34,528 nucleotides of DNA, taken from positions 1 to 34,528 of the forward strand of contig JAUMYQ010000014.1 in assembly GCA_030528555.1 (NCBI GenBank), in the 5' to 3' direction. Source of the stretch: Porphyromonadaceae bacterium. Lineage in GTDB: Bacteria > Bacteroidota > Bacteroidia > Bacteroidales > Porphyromonadaceae. Made by a program: the position numbers and the translations under genes. This document shows positions 17,561-25,785 of the stretch, in pieces. The notes below the pieces were generated by a model. That model had not been told where the DNA came from. It saw nothing but the letters and a program-made list of their open reading frames with translations, and made no database searches. Each line of letters begins with the position of its first letter. Within the stretch, counting starts at the first letter, position 1.

Positions 17561-19309
17561 ATGAAGAAACAATTCATGACGCTCGCTCTGTCTATGATCG
17601 GAGCGATCGGGCTGCTTGCCTCGTGCGGTAACGACGAGCCAGTGAAGCCCACCGATGAAACAAAGAACAAACTACACGAAGCGCCCTTTGCGGCTACCTA
17701 TACTCTAGCCGAGGCAGAGCTATCTAGCCCCGAGGTGTTTGATCAAAATCCTACTCTGCAGAATGCCAAGCCTACAGGCTCGGTCCAGAAGATCAACTTT
17801 ATTCTTACTGAGGACAAGGGCTGGCATATTCCAGAGAGCAGTCCCTCCAAGGCGTTTAAGGTAAAGACCATGCAGGATAGCCCTAATACGGTCTATATCC
17901 TCTCTATCGAATATTTCAATGCTAAGGGAGAGCCGATGAATGATCAGTTTATCGACAATGGGCAGGACAAGATACACCAGCACTTCTTCTCCTACTATGA
18001 CAAGAGAGGCCTCATTGTGAAGGACAAAGAAAAGCTTCCTCACGACTATCGCTATGCCGACACCACACCGTGGAATAGCACGATGGGGGCCCATACAGGG
18101 GACCGAAACCCTATTGGTTTCAAGGGGCTGATCCGTTTCTTAGGAGAGAAGTCGTTCCTTTTGAATGCCGATCTGGTACATGCTTTCGAGACGAAGTACG
18201 AGCCAGATGGCTCTACGAGTCCTTTCTACGCTCCTAGCTCTGGGCTTAGAGGTAAGAGTGACCAAGACGTGTCTGTCAAGCTTCCTATAGAGATAGGTCA
18301 AGAGGAGGGTGGTAATGCTGGCGACAACACTGGTGATAACCCCAATAATGGTGGTGCAGAGATACCTTCTCCCACGCCAACGCCCTCTGACCCATTGGAT
18401 GATAAGCTAGCTGAGGGAGAGTTTGGTAAGCTTAATATTACCAAGGCAGTCAAGATGGTTATCAAGCTATACGAGGGTCACTTGCATGAGCCCGATAACT
18501 ATCATCATGTGTCAGGCCCAGTCATGCCCACGCCCAACCTTCGTATGGAGCAAGAGATGGTACTTCTCTATAAAGATGGCGTATGGCGCTCGGCAGAGAA
18601 TACTACCTATGCCGTAGTGGAAACTAAGGACGAGGATGATGAGGTCGTGCTCTCTCGTGGACCCAAGACCTTACATCTAGATCGCTTGTTTTTCAAAGGC
18701 TCGAAAGTTTTTAAAGGGCTTCCGAACCCTGTCTATGGTTGCTGGATAGAGTACTACGATGCCGAGAATAAGAAGATCAACACCGAGTTTGTTGCCCCTG
18801 GGGCTTATCAGCACTTCTTTACCCTCACCGAGGTAGAAGCTCTTGCTAAGCCAAAATTGGAGAAGAGCCAGACATCCGAGCTGATGATCTATAAGTACAA
18901 AGACACTACGCCTTGGGATAAGTCTGCCTATAAACGCAAGGCGAAGTATACCGCCGAGCCTCTGGGACTAAAGGGGTACTTCAACTTCATCTCTACAGGC
19001 TTCAAGGCGCGCCTCAATATTGAGCTGCGTAAGGGAGGCTCTGCAACACCCTACCACGAGCCAAATGATGGAGAAGTTATGCTCAAGGTAAGTATTCCAG
19101 TCTATGTTCCCTATCGGGTTAATGAGGTTGAGAGTTTTGCTAGCTTAGAACCAGGAGATACTTGGGATAATCTTTCGGAAGAGCAGAAAGCTATGGCGGA
19201 CCTACTCATCAGTATGCTTAATATCTCTGGTCGAGAAGAGCTGGTTACGAGCTTAATCTACCTCTACAACGGAGATAGAGGTAGAGAAAAGGATGGTATT
19301 TGGTTCTAA
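17561..19309 (+). CDS. Surface-type lipoprotein with two related His-motif domains
   Basis: The 582-aa protein starts at MKKQFMTLALSM; an in-frame ATG 120 bases upstream is rejected because this start gives a proper lipoprotein signal (lipobox L-A-S-C22). Acidic residues after C22 (GNDE) suit surface export. Two related domains are joined by a Gly/Asn/Pro-rich linker (about 247-282). Shared landmarks are QHFF (140-143 and 417-420), DTTPW (167-171 and 448-452) and GxKGxxxF further on. Domain 2 begins with a histidine cluster, YEGHLH (304-309) and YHH (314-316), that domain 1 lacks. I do not recognise a named family. Metal or haem-related binding is an inference from the histidines and the neighbouring His/Cys membrane protein. 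Confidence 0.8.
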   Translation: MKKQFMTLALSMIGAIGLLASCGNDEPVKPTDETKNKLHEAPFAATYTLAEAELSSPEVFDQNPTLQNAKPTGSVQKINFILTEDKGWHIPESSPSKAFKVKTMQDSPNTVYILSIEYFNAKGEPMNDQFIDNGQDKIHQHFFSYYDKRGLIVKDKEKLPHDYRYADTTPWNSTMGAHTGDRNPIGFKGLIRFLGEKSFLLNADLVHAFETKYEPDGSTSPFYAPSSGLRGKSDQDVSVKLPIEIGQEEGGNAGDNTGDNPNNGGAEIPSPTPTPSDPLDDKLAEGEFGKLNITKAVKMVIKLYEGHLHEPDNYHHVSGPVMPTPNLRMEQEMVLLYKDGVWRSAENTTYAVVETKDEDDEVVLSRGPKTLHLDRLFFKGSKVFKGLPNPVYGCWIEYYDAENKKINTEFVAPGAYQHFFTLTEVEALAKPKLEKSQTSELMIYKYKDTTPWDKSAYKRKAKYTAEPLGLKGYFNFISTGFKARLNIELRKGGSATPYHEPNDGEVMLKVSIPVYVPYRVNEVESFASLEPGDTWDNLSEEQKAMADLLISMLNISGREELVTSLIYLYNGDRGREKDGIWF

Positions 19310-19352
19310 TGTGTCTAATCTGAAAGCTTAGAAATCTTATTAATAATAGTCA

Positions 19353-19384
19353 GGGGCTTGGGGATATTTCTCCAAGCCCCTTTT
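19353..19384 (+). terminator. Intrinsic terminator after the lipoprotein gene
   Basis: GGGGCTTGGGG (19353-19363) pairs with CTCCAAGCCCC (19370-19380), an 11-bp stem with one G-U pair and a 6-base ATATTT loop, followed by TTTT. It is the most textbook intrinsic terminator in the window and ends the lipoprotein transcript 44 bp after the stop codon. Confidence 0.92.
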
Positions 19385-19470
19385 GTGTCTTGCTTCACCC
19401 TTTGTAACCTTTAGGTTTGTCATCAAAGAACGAAGTTCTCCTACCCTACTCCAAGGAGCTCTAGAGATGC

Positions 19471-19586
19471 CAAAAAAATGCTCGGGAAAACTCAAAAAAA
19501 TGTTCCCGAACTTTTTTCTCAGAGTTCCCGAACTTTTTCCAAAAAGATCGGGAAGAAATTTTTGAAAGTTCCCGAAGTTTTTTTTG
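19471..19586 (-). repeat. 22-bp-phased palindromic-core element, copy 2 (5 cores, inverted)
   Basis: On the + strand, cores start at 19480 (GCTCGGGAA), 19502 and 19524 (GTTCCCGAA), 19546 (GATCGGGAA) and 19568 (GTTCCCGAA), every one 22 bp apart. Read on the - strand the order and spacers match copy 3: over the first four units plus the fifth core, 93 of 97 positions agree, and units 2 and 3 are identical. The ends CAAAAAAATGCTCGGGAA (19471-19488) and TTCCCGAAGTTTTTTTTG (19569-19586) are inverted repeats at 15 of 18 positions. AGATG flanks the element at 19465-19469 and 19589-19593. The lipoprotein gene already has its own terminator upstream, so ending that transcript is not this copy's only possible role. 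Confidence 0.92.
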
Positions 19587-19778
19587 AAAGATGGGGGTAT
19601 CTCTTAAGTGTCCTATAATGAGTGTATTATGAATTCTTGTTGGTTCGAGGGTTCTATGGGTCTTTTGTGGTTGATTTTATCACGCCGGTCCTTCGAATGA
19701 GTAGGCCAAAATACAATTCAGAGATAGCGAATTAAGGCGCTCAGATCTAGCTCGTTCTGACCAATGATGGAATTTTTG
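19587..19778. other. Gene-free spacer between element copy 2 and the GT5-like gene promoter
   Basis: About 190 A/T-rich bases carry no supported open frame or recognisable RNA. With the terminator and the element this forms a 527-bp gap. I see no remnant of a transposase or of a neighbouring gene. Confidence 0.5.
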
Positions 19779-19786
19779 TAATTTTG
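19779..19786 (+). promoter_or_regulatory. -7 promoter element for the GT5-like/DUF4270 operon
   Basis: TAATTTTG matches TAnnTTTG. TTCTG about 20 bp upstream (near 19755) is a weak -33 candidate. The ATG is at 19837, giving a leader of roughly 45 bases. Confidence 0.55.
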
Positions 19787-19836
19787 CTCCGAACTATACA
19801 TATGGTTTATTAGTGGTGTAATCAAGTTATACATAG

Positions 19837-20640
19837 ATGAAGTCGAAGCGAGTATTATATATATCTCAGGAGGTCGTGCCGTACCTGCCCGAGTCGGAAG
19901 TGGCCAATAAATCCAGATACCTGCCACAGTACATTCAAGAGCGTGGCAATGAGGTCCGCTTATTCATGCCACGCTATGGAGTGGTCAATGAGCGACGGAA
20001 TCAGCTTCACGAGGTCAAGCGTCTCTCGGGTATCAATATGATTATTAACAATCAGGATCATCCGCTCGTTATCAAGGTTGCCTCTATCCAGTCTGCTCGC
20101 ATGCAGGTGTACTTTATCGACAATGATGACTTTTTTAAGCGCAAATCTCTTTTTGGTTATGACTCCAAACGAGGTAACGACAATGATGAGCGCTCTATCT
20201 TCTTCGTTCGAGGTGCGCTCGAGACGGTCAAGAAGTTACGCTGGATACCCGATGTGATTCACTGCCATGGCTGGTTCTCCGTTTTAGCTATGGTCTACCT
20301 CAAAAAGGTTTATCACGATGACCCTTGCCTCAAGAAGGCCAAGCTCATCTATTCGGTCTATGACGATGCCGAGCTGGTGGATATGCCTGAGACGCTTTTT
20401 GAGAAACTTAAGTTCGATGGTATCAAGGGAGCTTCTGTCGCTATGATGGATGTTCAGACAGACTATAAGGCACTCATGAAGCTTGCCATACATCATGCTC
20501 ACGCCGTAGTGCAGGGTAGCGAGCAGATAGACCCCGAGATACTGGAGTATATCCAGGGCAACACGAAGTACTTCCTCCCTTATCAGGGTGCGGAGGACTA
20601 TGCTGATGCCTACAATGAGTTTTATGATAAAGTAGTATGA
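19837..20640 (+). CDS. Half-length starch/glycogen synthase-like (GT5 N-terminal domain) protein
   Basis: The 267-aa protein corresponds only to the N-terminal Rossmann domain of GT5 glycogen synthases: VLYISQEVVPYLPE at the start, GNEVRLFMPRYG (37-48) and the DVIHCHGWFSVL motif (139-150). The C-terminal nucleotide-sugar-binding domain is missing. The ADP-glucose contact motif KTGGL is replaced by PESEV (18-22). It is therefore unlikely to be a working glycogen synthase. Comparable half-length proteins labelled glycogen synthase occur widely in Bacteroidales. The stop overlaps the next start as ATGA, so translation is coupled to the DUF4270 lipoprotein gene. Confidence 0.85.
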   Translation: MKSKRVLYISQEVVPYLPESEVANKSRYLPQYIQERGNEVRLFMPRYGVVNERRNQLHEVKRLSGINMIINNQDHPLVIKVASIQSARMQVYFIDNDDFFKRKSLFGYDSKRGNDNDERSIFFVRGALETVKKLRWIPDVIHCHGWFSVLAMVYLKKVYHDDPCLKKAKLIYSVYDDAELVDMPETLFEKLKFDGIKGASVAMMDVQTDYKALMKLAIHHAHAVVQGSEQIDPEILEYIQGNTKYFLPYQGAEDYADAYNEFYDKVV

Positions 20641-22037
20641 AGGCAATCATAGCTAAGCTCCTGGGGCTTGCTGGCAGTTTGATGCTGCTCTCTGGCTGCT
20701 CCGAAGGGGAGGCGCTCTCTCGTATCGGGGAGAGTATCCAAGCTCCTGAGGATAAGGTCGAGAGCCAGCTGCATCGCTTGCACTTTGAAGCCTCTACCGT
20801 CCGTGCTTCTAAGGTCCATACCTCTGGTAGTACGACTAGTCTTTTGGGACGTATTGCCGATCCCGTGTATGGCGACTTCTCGGCCGAGTTTGTTAGCCAG
20901 GTGCGCTCGGGGCGTGGCTTTCGGTTTCTGCATGAGCCGATAGGAGGTAAAATAGACTCTGTGCGTCTTATCCTCACTAGCCCTAGGCTAGAGGGCAACG
21001 AGAATGCCCTGATGAAGATAGGTGTATATGAGATTAAGGGGATTGAGCACTCCGACCTGGAGAGTAGCGAGAGCCTGGATCATCTGCGCCAATCTGCGCA
21101 GCTCTTGGGGCAGGTGGCGGGTAACGTCAAGCAGTACAGCAGCACTAAGCGCGTGTCGGAGCACGATGTTGTTCGGCTCATTACGCTGCCACTAGATTTA
21201 GGCGTGGGTGAGCGCATCTATCGAGCAAGTAAGGAGCATCCCGAGTATTTCCAGACGCAGCGCAGCTTTCAGGACAAAGTGCTGGGAGGCCTGCTCATCA
21301 CACCGCTCGCAGGTAGTGGTGCTGTGGTGCAGGTGACGGGTATCGAGCTGTCCATCTACTATACTTACCTCAATGCCTCGGGCGAGAAGAAGGTAGGGCG
21401 AGAGCGATTTATCGACACCAAGCAGACGGTGCACCTCAGAGGTCTGAGCAATACTTATATAGACAATTTGCTTGCTCCCAGCGATCGATACCTTTATATC
21501 AAGCAGCCTGCTGGTGTGGTGGCAGCATTTACCCTCGGGGCGGATCAGCTTACTCGCCTTCTGGATGGACGTAAGGATGTGAAGATAGGCACGGGCTGGG
21601 CATTGGCGGATGCACAGTTTTACCTCACTGTAGACAAGCCCGATGACATGCTCCTCAACCCTCCAGCCTATATGATGCTCATGCCCAAAGACTCTGTGGC
21701 GACATTCTTCCACAAGCAGCAAACTGAGCGTACCAGAGCAGCCACGAGCTATTTGTCCTCGCACTATACGGTGGAGACGCGTTACTATAACTTCTCCAAC
21801 ATCTCGCGCCTGATAGCCGAGCACCTCAAGCGACATGCACGCTATGAGGCTGGCGCATGGCGCGTGACGGCTCCTCTCGAGCTGCGCATGCTGCCTGTGG
21901 AGCGTACGGTAGATATAGTAGGGGAGAACAACGTGGTGACGACCAGTATCGACGAATATCTCTTCCCTAGCTTCGTGCGTATCGACAAGACCAAGGGGCT
22001 AGAGATTGAGGTGATATCATCTCTACTGAGCCGATAG
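20637..22037 (+). CDS. DUF4270-family lipoprotein
   Basis: The 466-aa protein has a lipoprotein signal (MKAIIAKLLGLAGSLMLLSG, then C21 in L-S-G-C) and a long beta-rich region typical of DUF4270, with segments such as GRIADPVYGDFSAEFVSQ, SVRLILTSP and KIGVYEIKG. The function of the family is not established; location in the outer or inner membrane facing the periplasm is inferred. It is coupled by a 4-bp ATGA overlap to the GT5-like gene, an association seen across Bacteroidales, which hints that the two act together. A strong hairpin follows the gene. Confidence 0.85.
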   Translation: MKAIIAKLLGLAGSLMLLSGCSEGEALSRIGESIQAPEDKVESQLHRLHFEASTVRASKVHTSGSTTSLLGRIADPVYGDFSAEFVSQVRSGRGFRFLHEPIGGKIDSVRLILTSPRLEGNENALMKIGVYEIKGIEHSDLESSESLDHLRQSAQLLGQVAGNVKQYSSTKRVSEHDVVRLITLPLDLGVGERIYRASKEHPEYFQTQRSFQDKVLGGLLITPLAGSGAVVQVTGIELSIYYTYLNASGEKKVGRERFIDTKQTVHLRGLSNTYIDNLLAPSDRYLYIKQPAGVVAAFTLGADQLTRLLDGRKDVKIGTGWALADAQFYLTVDKPDDMLLNPPAYMMLMPKDSVATFFHKQQTERTRAATSYLSSHYTVETRYYNFSNISRLIAEHLKRHARYEAGAWRVTAPLELRMLPVERTVDIVGENNVVTTSIDEYLFPSFVRIDKTKGLEIEVISSLLSR

Positions 22038-22061
22038 GCTGATGAGGGGTAACGATCTATA

Positions 22062-22105
22062 AGGGTGTGTCTGAGGTAGCAAGAGACTACCTAACGGCGC
22101 ACCCT
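22062..22105 (+). terminator. Two-part hairpin ending the GT5-like/DUF4270 operon
   Basis: The outer stem AGGGTGTGTC (22062-22071) pairs with GGCGCACCCT (22096-22105), with two G-U pairs. The inner stem AGGTAG (22074-22079) pairs with CTACCT (22087-22092) around a 7-base loop. Downstream is ATCCTTTGG, so the U run is poor. It probably ends transcription 24 bp after the stop, although a regulatory role in the leader of the next gene is possible. Confidence 0.65.
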
Positions 22106-22117
22106 ATCCTTTGGGGC

Positions 22118-22126
22118 TAACCTTTG
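22118..22126 (+). promoter_or_regulatory. Probable -7 promoter element for the MFS-ABC operon
   Basis: TAACCTTTG is one base longer than the TAnnTTTG consensus. It lies just after the hairpin and 33 bp before the ATG at 22160, the right place for a promoter of the permease gene. No good -33 element is visible. Confidence 0.35.
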
Positions 22127-22159
22127 TACAATAAAACTAAAGATCTAAGGGAAACGAAT

Positions 22160-23392
22160 ATGAGCAATCTGCGACTACGACTAACGCTTCTCAACTTTTT
22201 GCAGTTCGCCGTTTGGGGCTGCTACCTTATCTCGCTCGGAGGCTATTTGATGAGTTCTCTCGGCTATTCGGGGCTAGAGGTGGGGGCCATGTATGGGACG
22301 ATGGGCATCGCCTCGCTCTTTATGCCAGCACTAGTGGGTATTATAGCCGACAAGTATGTCAATGCCGAGCGCCTACTTGCACTCTGCCACATGCTCAGCG
22401 CTGCCTTTCTTGTAGGTATGTCGATGACGGCAGACTACGGGACGGCCTATTTGCTCTTCCTCGGGGCGAATTTATTCTATATGCCAACCATCGCTTTGAC
22501 CAATACGATTTGCTATAGTCTGATGTCTCGCAGTCGGTTGGATATCGCCTCTACCTTCCCCAAGATACGAGTGTGGGGTACGGTGGGCTTCATTGCTGCC
22601 ATGTGGACGGTGGGGTTGTGTGGTTGGGCAGCTTCGCCAGTGCAGCTCTATGTCTCGGCAGTGCTTAGTTTGGTGCTCTCGGTGCTCGCCATTACGCTAC
22701 CACCATCTCCCCCCAGTCGTTCGGAGGGTAAGAAGAGCCTCTCTTCGATGCTCGGCCTAGACGCTTTGGTGCTGTTTAAGAACTACAATATGAGCATTTT
22801 CTTCGTCTTCTCGATGCTCCTGGGTGCTGCCCTGCAGATTACTAATACATTTGGAACTCCTTTCCTCTCCAGCTTCTCGGCGGAGTATGCCGATAGCCTA
22901 GCGGTGCGCTATCCGACCATTCTACTATCACTCTCGCAGATCTCCGAGACGCTTTTTATTCTCTCGATACCTTTCTTTCTCAATCGCTTCGGTATCAAGA
23001 TGGTCATGCTCATGAGTATGCTGGCGTGGGTGCTACGCTTCGGTCTTTTCGGTATTGGCAATCCTGGGGATGGCTTCGTCTTCCTCGTCCTGTCGATGAT
23101 CGTATATGGGATGGCCTTTGACTTCTTCAACGTGTCGGGCTCGATGTTCGTAGACCGTGAGGTAGACCCAAGCATGCGTGGCTCAGCTCAAGGGCTGTTC
23201 ATGATGATGACCAATGGCGTGGGGGCTATTCTTGGTGGGCTTGGCAGTGGCTATGTGGTGGACTTCTTTAAGAACGGGATGGGGCAGACCGAGTGGAGCC
23301 CAGTATGGTTCACCTTTGCGAGCTATGCCCTCATCATCATGCTGCTCTTTGCAGTGCTATTCCGCTACAAAGAGCCTCGTGCTACGAGCTAA
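22160..23392 (+). CDS. MFS transporter, nucleoside:H+ symporter-like
   Basis: The 410-aa inner-membrane protein has about twelve hydrophobic segments. The opening LRLTLLNFLQFAVWGCYLIS resembles NupG/XapB-type nucleoside permeases common in Bacteroidota, so import of nucleosides with protons is the likely role. The start at 22160 (MSNLRLRLTL) is chosen over an in-frame ATG at 22124, which would add a polar tail and overlap the probable -7 element. The ABC exporter gene follows 3 bp after its stop. Confidence 0.85.
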   Translation: MSNLRLRLTLLNFLQFAVWGCYLISLGGYLMSSLGYSGLEVGAMYGTMGIASLFMPALVGIIADKYVNAERLLALCHMLSAAFLVGMSMTADYGTAYLLFLGANLFYMPTIALTNTICYSLMSRSRLDIASTFPKIRVWGTVGFIAAMWTVGLCGWAASPVQLYVSAVLSLVLSVLAITLPPSPPSRSEGKKSLSSMLGLDALVLFKNYNMSIFFVFSMLLGAALQITNTFGTPFLSSFSAEYADSLAVRYPTILLSLSQISETLFILSIPFFLNRFGIKMVMLMSMLAWVLRFGLFGIGNPGDGFVFLVLSMIVYGMAFDFFNVSGSMFVDREVDPSMRGSAQGLFMMMTNGVGAILGGLGSGYVVDFFKNGMGQTEWSPVWFTFASYALIIMLLFAVLFRYKEPRATS

Positions 23393-23395
23393 ACG

Positions 23396-25252
23396 ATGAG
23401 GGACCTCTACAGGCTCATACGCCACTATCTACCACCATATCGGTGGTATCTCGTCCTGAGCATCGTTGCCAATATCTTCAGTGCACTGCTCAATCTGGTG
23501 GCATTCTCCCTCGTTATGCCCATTTTGCGCATCCTTTTTCGCATCGAAGATCGGGTGGAGAGCCTCGTGCCTTTGGAGGGTATTTCGTTGACTTCTCCCA
23601 GTGCCTGGGGCGAGCTGGGGGCGGCTTTGAACAACAACTTCGCCTATTACGTTGGTGAGGTGATGGATCTATATGGTCCATCCGATACGCTCATTCTTTT
23701 GGGGGCATATCTCGTGCTGATGACGGCCCTCAAAGTTGGGGCCACCTACCTTGGCCTCTTTTGTATGATCCCGATACGTACGGGTATTGTGCGCGATATG
23801 CGTCTAGAGCTATATCGGAAAGTTCTGACCCTGCCTCTCGGCTTTTTCAGTGACGAGCGCAAGGGCGATGTGCTGGCGCGTATTTCGGGCGATGTGTCGG
23901 AAGTGGAGCATTCGATTATGAGTTCGCTTGATCTCATCCTTAAGAACCCTATCCTCATCATTACCTACCTCGGGACAATGCTCCTTATTAGTTGGCAGCT
24001 GACTCTCTTCGTCTTTGTCTTATTGCCTATCGCTGGGCTTGTGATGGGTCGGGTGGGGAAGGCTCTCAAACGTGACAGCCTCGAGGTCCAGACGCAGTGG
24101 GGCGATGTGCTGAGCATGATAGAGGAGACGCTGGGGGGACTGCGTATCGTCAAGGCGTTTACGAGCGAGGCATATATGAATACCCGATTTGCCACAGCTA
24201 CGGCTCGCTTCCGCTCCGCTGTGACGGCACTCTTTCGTAGACAACAGTTGGCGCACCCGATGAGCGAACTCCTTGGTACCGCTACTATCGCCGTTGTGTT
24301 GTGGTACGGTGGTCGGCTTATCTTAGAGGGTAGGGGAGATATTGATGCCTCTACGTTCATCTATTACCTTGTTATCTTCTACAGCCTCATCAATCCGCTC
24401 AAGGATTTGAGTAAAGGTGTCTACGCCATTCGCAAGGGGATGGGGTCTATGATGCGCATAGATAGGATACTTTCGGCCGAGAGCAGCATCCGAGAGGTTG
24501 CCGAGCCTCGGGCGATAACCTTCGATGAGGCAATTGAGCTACGCGGTGTATCGTTTCGTTATGCCCAGGAGTGGGTGCTACGTGATGTGAATCTCACCAT
24601 TCGCAAGGGGCAGACTGTAGCCCTCGTGGGGCAGAGTGGCTCGGGTAAGAGTACCCTCGTGGACCTCATTCCCCGATTTTATGACCCTACTGAGGGGAGT
24701 ATCCTCATCGATGGGGTGGATATTCGGCAGGTCGCTCTCACCGATTTGCGGCGGTTAATGGGCAATGTCAATCAGGACCCCATCCTTTTTAACGATACTA
24801 TCTTCAATAATATCGCCTTTGGTGAGGAAGGAGCTAGCCTGGCTGCCGTGCAGCATGCAGCCGATATTGCTCACGTGAGTGAATTTGTGGACCAAATGCC
24901 CGAGGGCTACGAGGCGAATATCGGTGACCGTGGCTCTAAGCTTTCGGGAGGCCAAAGGCAAAGGCTTAGCATTGCCCGAGCTATCTTCAAAAATCCTCCT
25001 ATACTCATTCTCGATGAGGCGACCTCTGCGCTTGATACCACAAGCGAACGTCTGGTACAGAATGCACTTGATGCCTTGATGCATGACCGTACGACTATCA
25101 TTATTGCTCACCGTCTCTCGACCATCATTGGGGCGGACCTTATCTGTGTACTGCATGAGGGGCGTCTCGTTGAGTGTGGGCGACATGAGGAGTTGCTTGC
25201 CCTTGGAGGACATTATGCACGCCTACATCAGTTGCAGCATGCTGAGGGATAA
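23396..25252 (+). CDS. ABC exporter, fused permease-ATPase (MsbA/lipid-type)
   Basis: The 618-aa half-transporter has a six-helix membrane domain (about 15-320) and a C-terminal ATPase. Catalytic motifs are complete: Walker A GQSGSGKST (412-420), signature LSGGQRQR (516-523), Walker B ILILDEATSALD (from 536) with catalytic E541, and switch histidine H572 (IIIAHRLST). The family includes lipid A flippases and drug or peptide exporters. Its membership of the lpxK-containing neighbourhood would fit a lipid substrate, but lpxK is 8 kb away in another transcript, so the substrate is open. It works as a homodimer unless a partner exists elsewhere. Confidence 0.93.
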   Translation: MRDLYRLIRHYLPPYRWYLVLSIVANIFSALLNLVAFSLVMPILRILFRIEDRVESLVPLEGISLTSPSAWGELGAALNNNFAYYVGEVMDLYGPSDTLILLGAYLVLMTALKVGATYLGLFCMIPIRTGIVRDMRLELYRKVLTLPLGFFSDERKGDVLARISGDVSEVEHSIMSSLDLILKNPILIITYLGTMLLISWQLTLFVFVLLPIAGLVMGRVGKALKRDSLEVQTQWGDVLSMIEETLGGLRIVKAFTSEAYMNTRFATATARFRSAVTALFRRQQLAHPMSELLGTATIAVVLWYGGRLILEGRGDIDASTFIYYLVIFYSLINPLKDLSKGVYAIRKGMGSMMRIDRILSAESSIREVAEPRAITFDEAIELRGVSFRYAQEWVLRDVNLTIRKGQTVALVGQSGSGKSTLVDLIPRFYDPTEGSILIDGVDIRQVALTDLRRLMGNVNQDPILFNDTIFNNIAFGEEGASLAAVQHAADIAHVSEFVDQMPEGYEANIGDRGSKLSGGQRQRLSIARAIFKNPPILILDEATSALDTTSERLVQNALDALMHDRTTIIIAHRLSTIIGADLICVLHEGRLVECGRHEELLALGGHYARLHQLQHAEG

Positions 25253-25281
25253 GGCTTGGTATGCGCAAAATATAAATCACT

Positions 25282-25731
25282 ATGACAACCAATACTATAG
25301 AGCAAGCCGTAGACCTTGGGCAGCTTGGGGCACATATGCCCTGGACGGAGGTGTTTGCAGATCTCAAGTATCCGATGCCCTACCCAGAGGTGGTGATGGC
25401 TGGCGAGCTGGCCTATGCTCAGTTTACCCAAATGAATAGTTTGCTCATGATGCTCTCTTGGGAGGGCGATAGCAGAGCAAGCTACACGCTTACGCCCCTT
25501 GCTGGAGGCGAGGGCATGGAAGTGCCTAATCAGGTTTATCGCCTCATGGTAGACGTGAGGCTCGATGGCTACAACGAGGCTTGGGCTACGCTTGGTATTA
25601 CAGAGCTTCAGTTGCTAGGGTATGTACAGCAGGCCGTGGCTGCCTGGGCCATGCACAAGCAGTGGGGCTCCACTGCTGTGCGCTCGGTTCGTATCGACGA
25701 GACAAGCTGGACGGTAATGCCCACTCCATAA
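25282..25731 (+). CDS. Uncharacterised 149-aa protein
   Basis: I do not recognise this protein. It has no signal peptide, no membrane segment and no cysteines. It is acidic to neutral, with several Trp, Tyr and Met residues (MPWTEVFADLKYPMPYPE near the N-terminus) and a likely mixed alpha/beta fold (YRLMVDVRLDGYNEAWATLG, LLGYVQQAVAAWAMHKQWG). It lies 29 bp after the ABC exporter gene and 54 bp before the Crp/Fnr gene on the same strand, so it is probably co-transcribed with one or both. Codon use looks like its neighbours, which supports a real gene. Confidence 0.7.
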   Translation: MTTNTIEQAVDLGQLGAHMPWTEVFADLKYPMPYPEVVMAGELAYAQFTQMNSLLMMLSWEGDSRASYTLTPLAGGEGMEVPNQVYRLMVDVRLDGYNEAWATLGITELQLLGYVQQAVAAWAMHKQWGSTAVRSVRIDETSWTVMPTP

Positions 25732-25785
25732 GCCTTACGCTGCAAGATTAATGTCTCGGCCCCTCGTAGGATTAACCCAGCACGT

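Noticed and set aside
19383-19565. Small open frames crossing element copy 2 (+ strand) and copy 3 (28182-28400, - strand)
   Set aside because: They arise because the repeat lacks stop codons in several frames. The two frames differ, there is no start context, and the peptides are low-complexity Lys/Phe/Arg/Pro strings.
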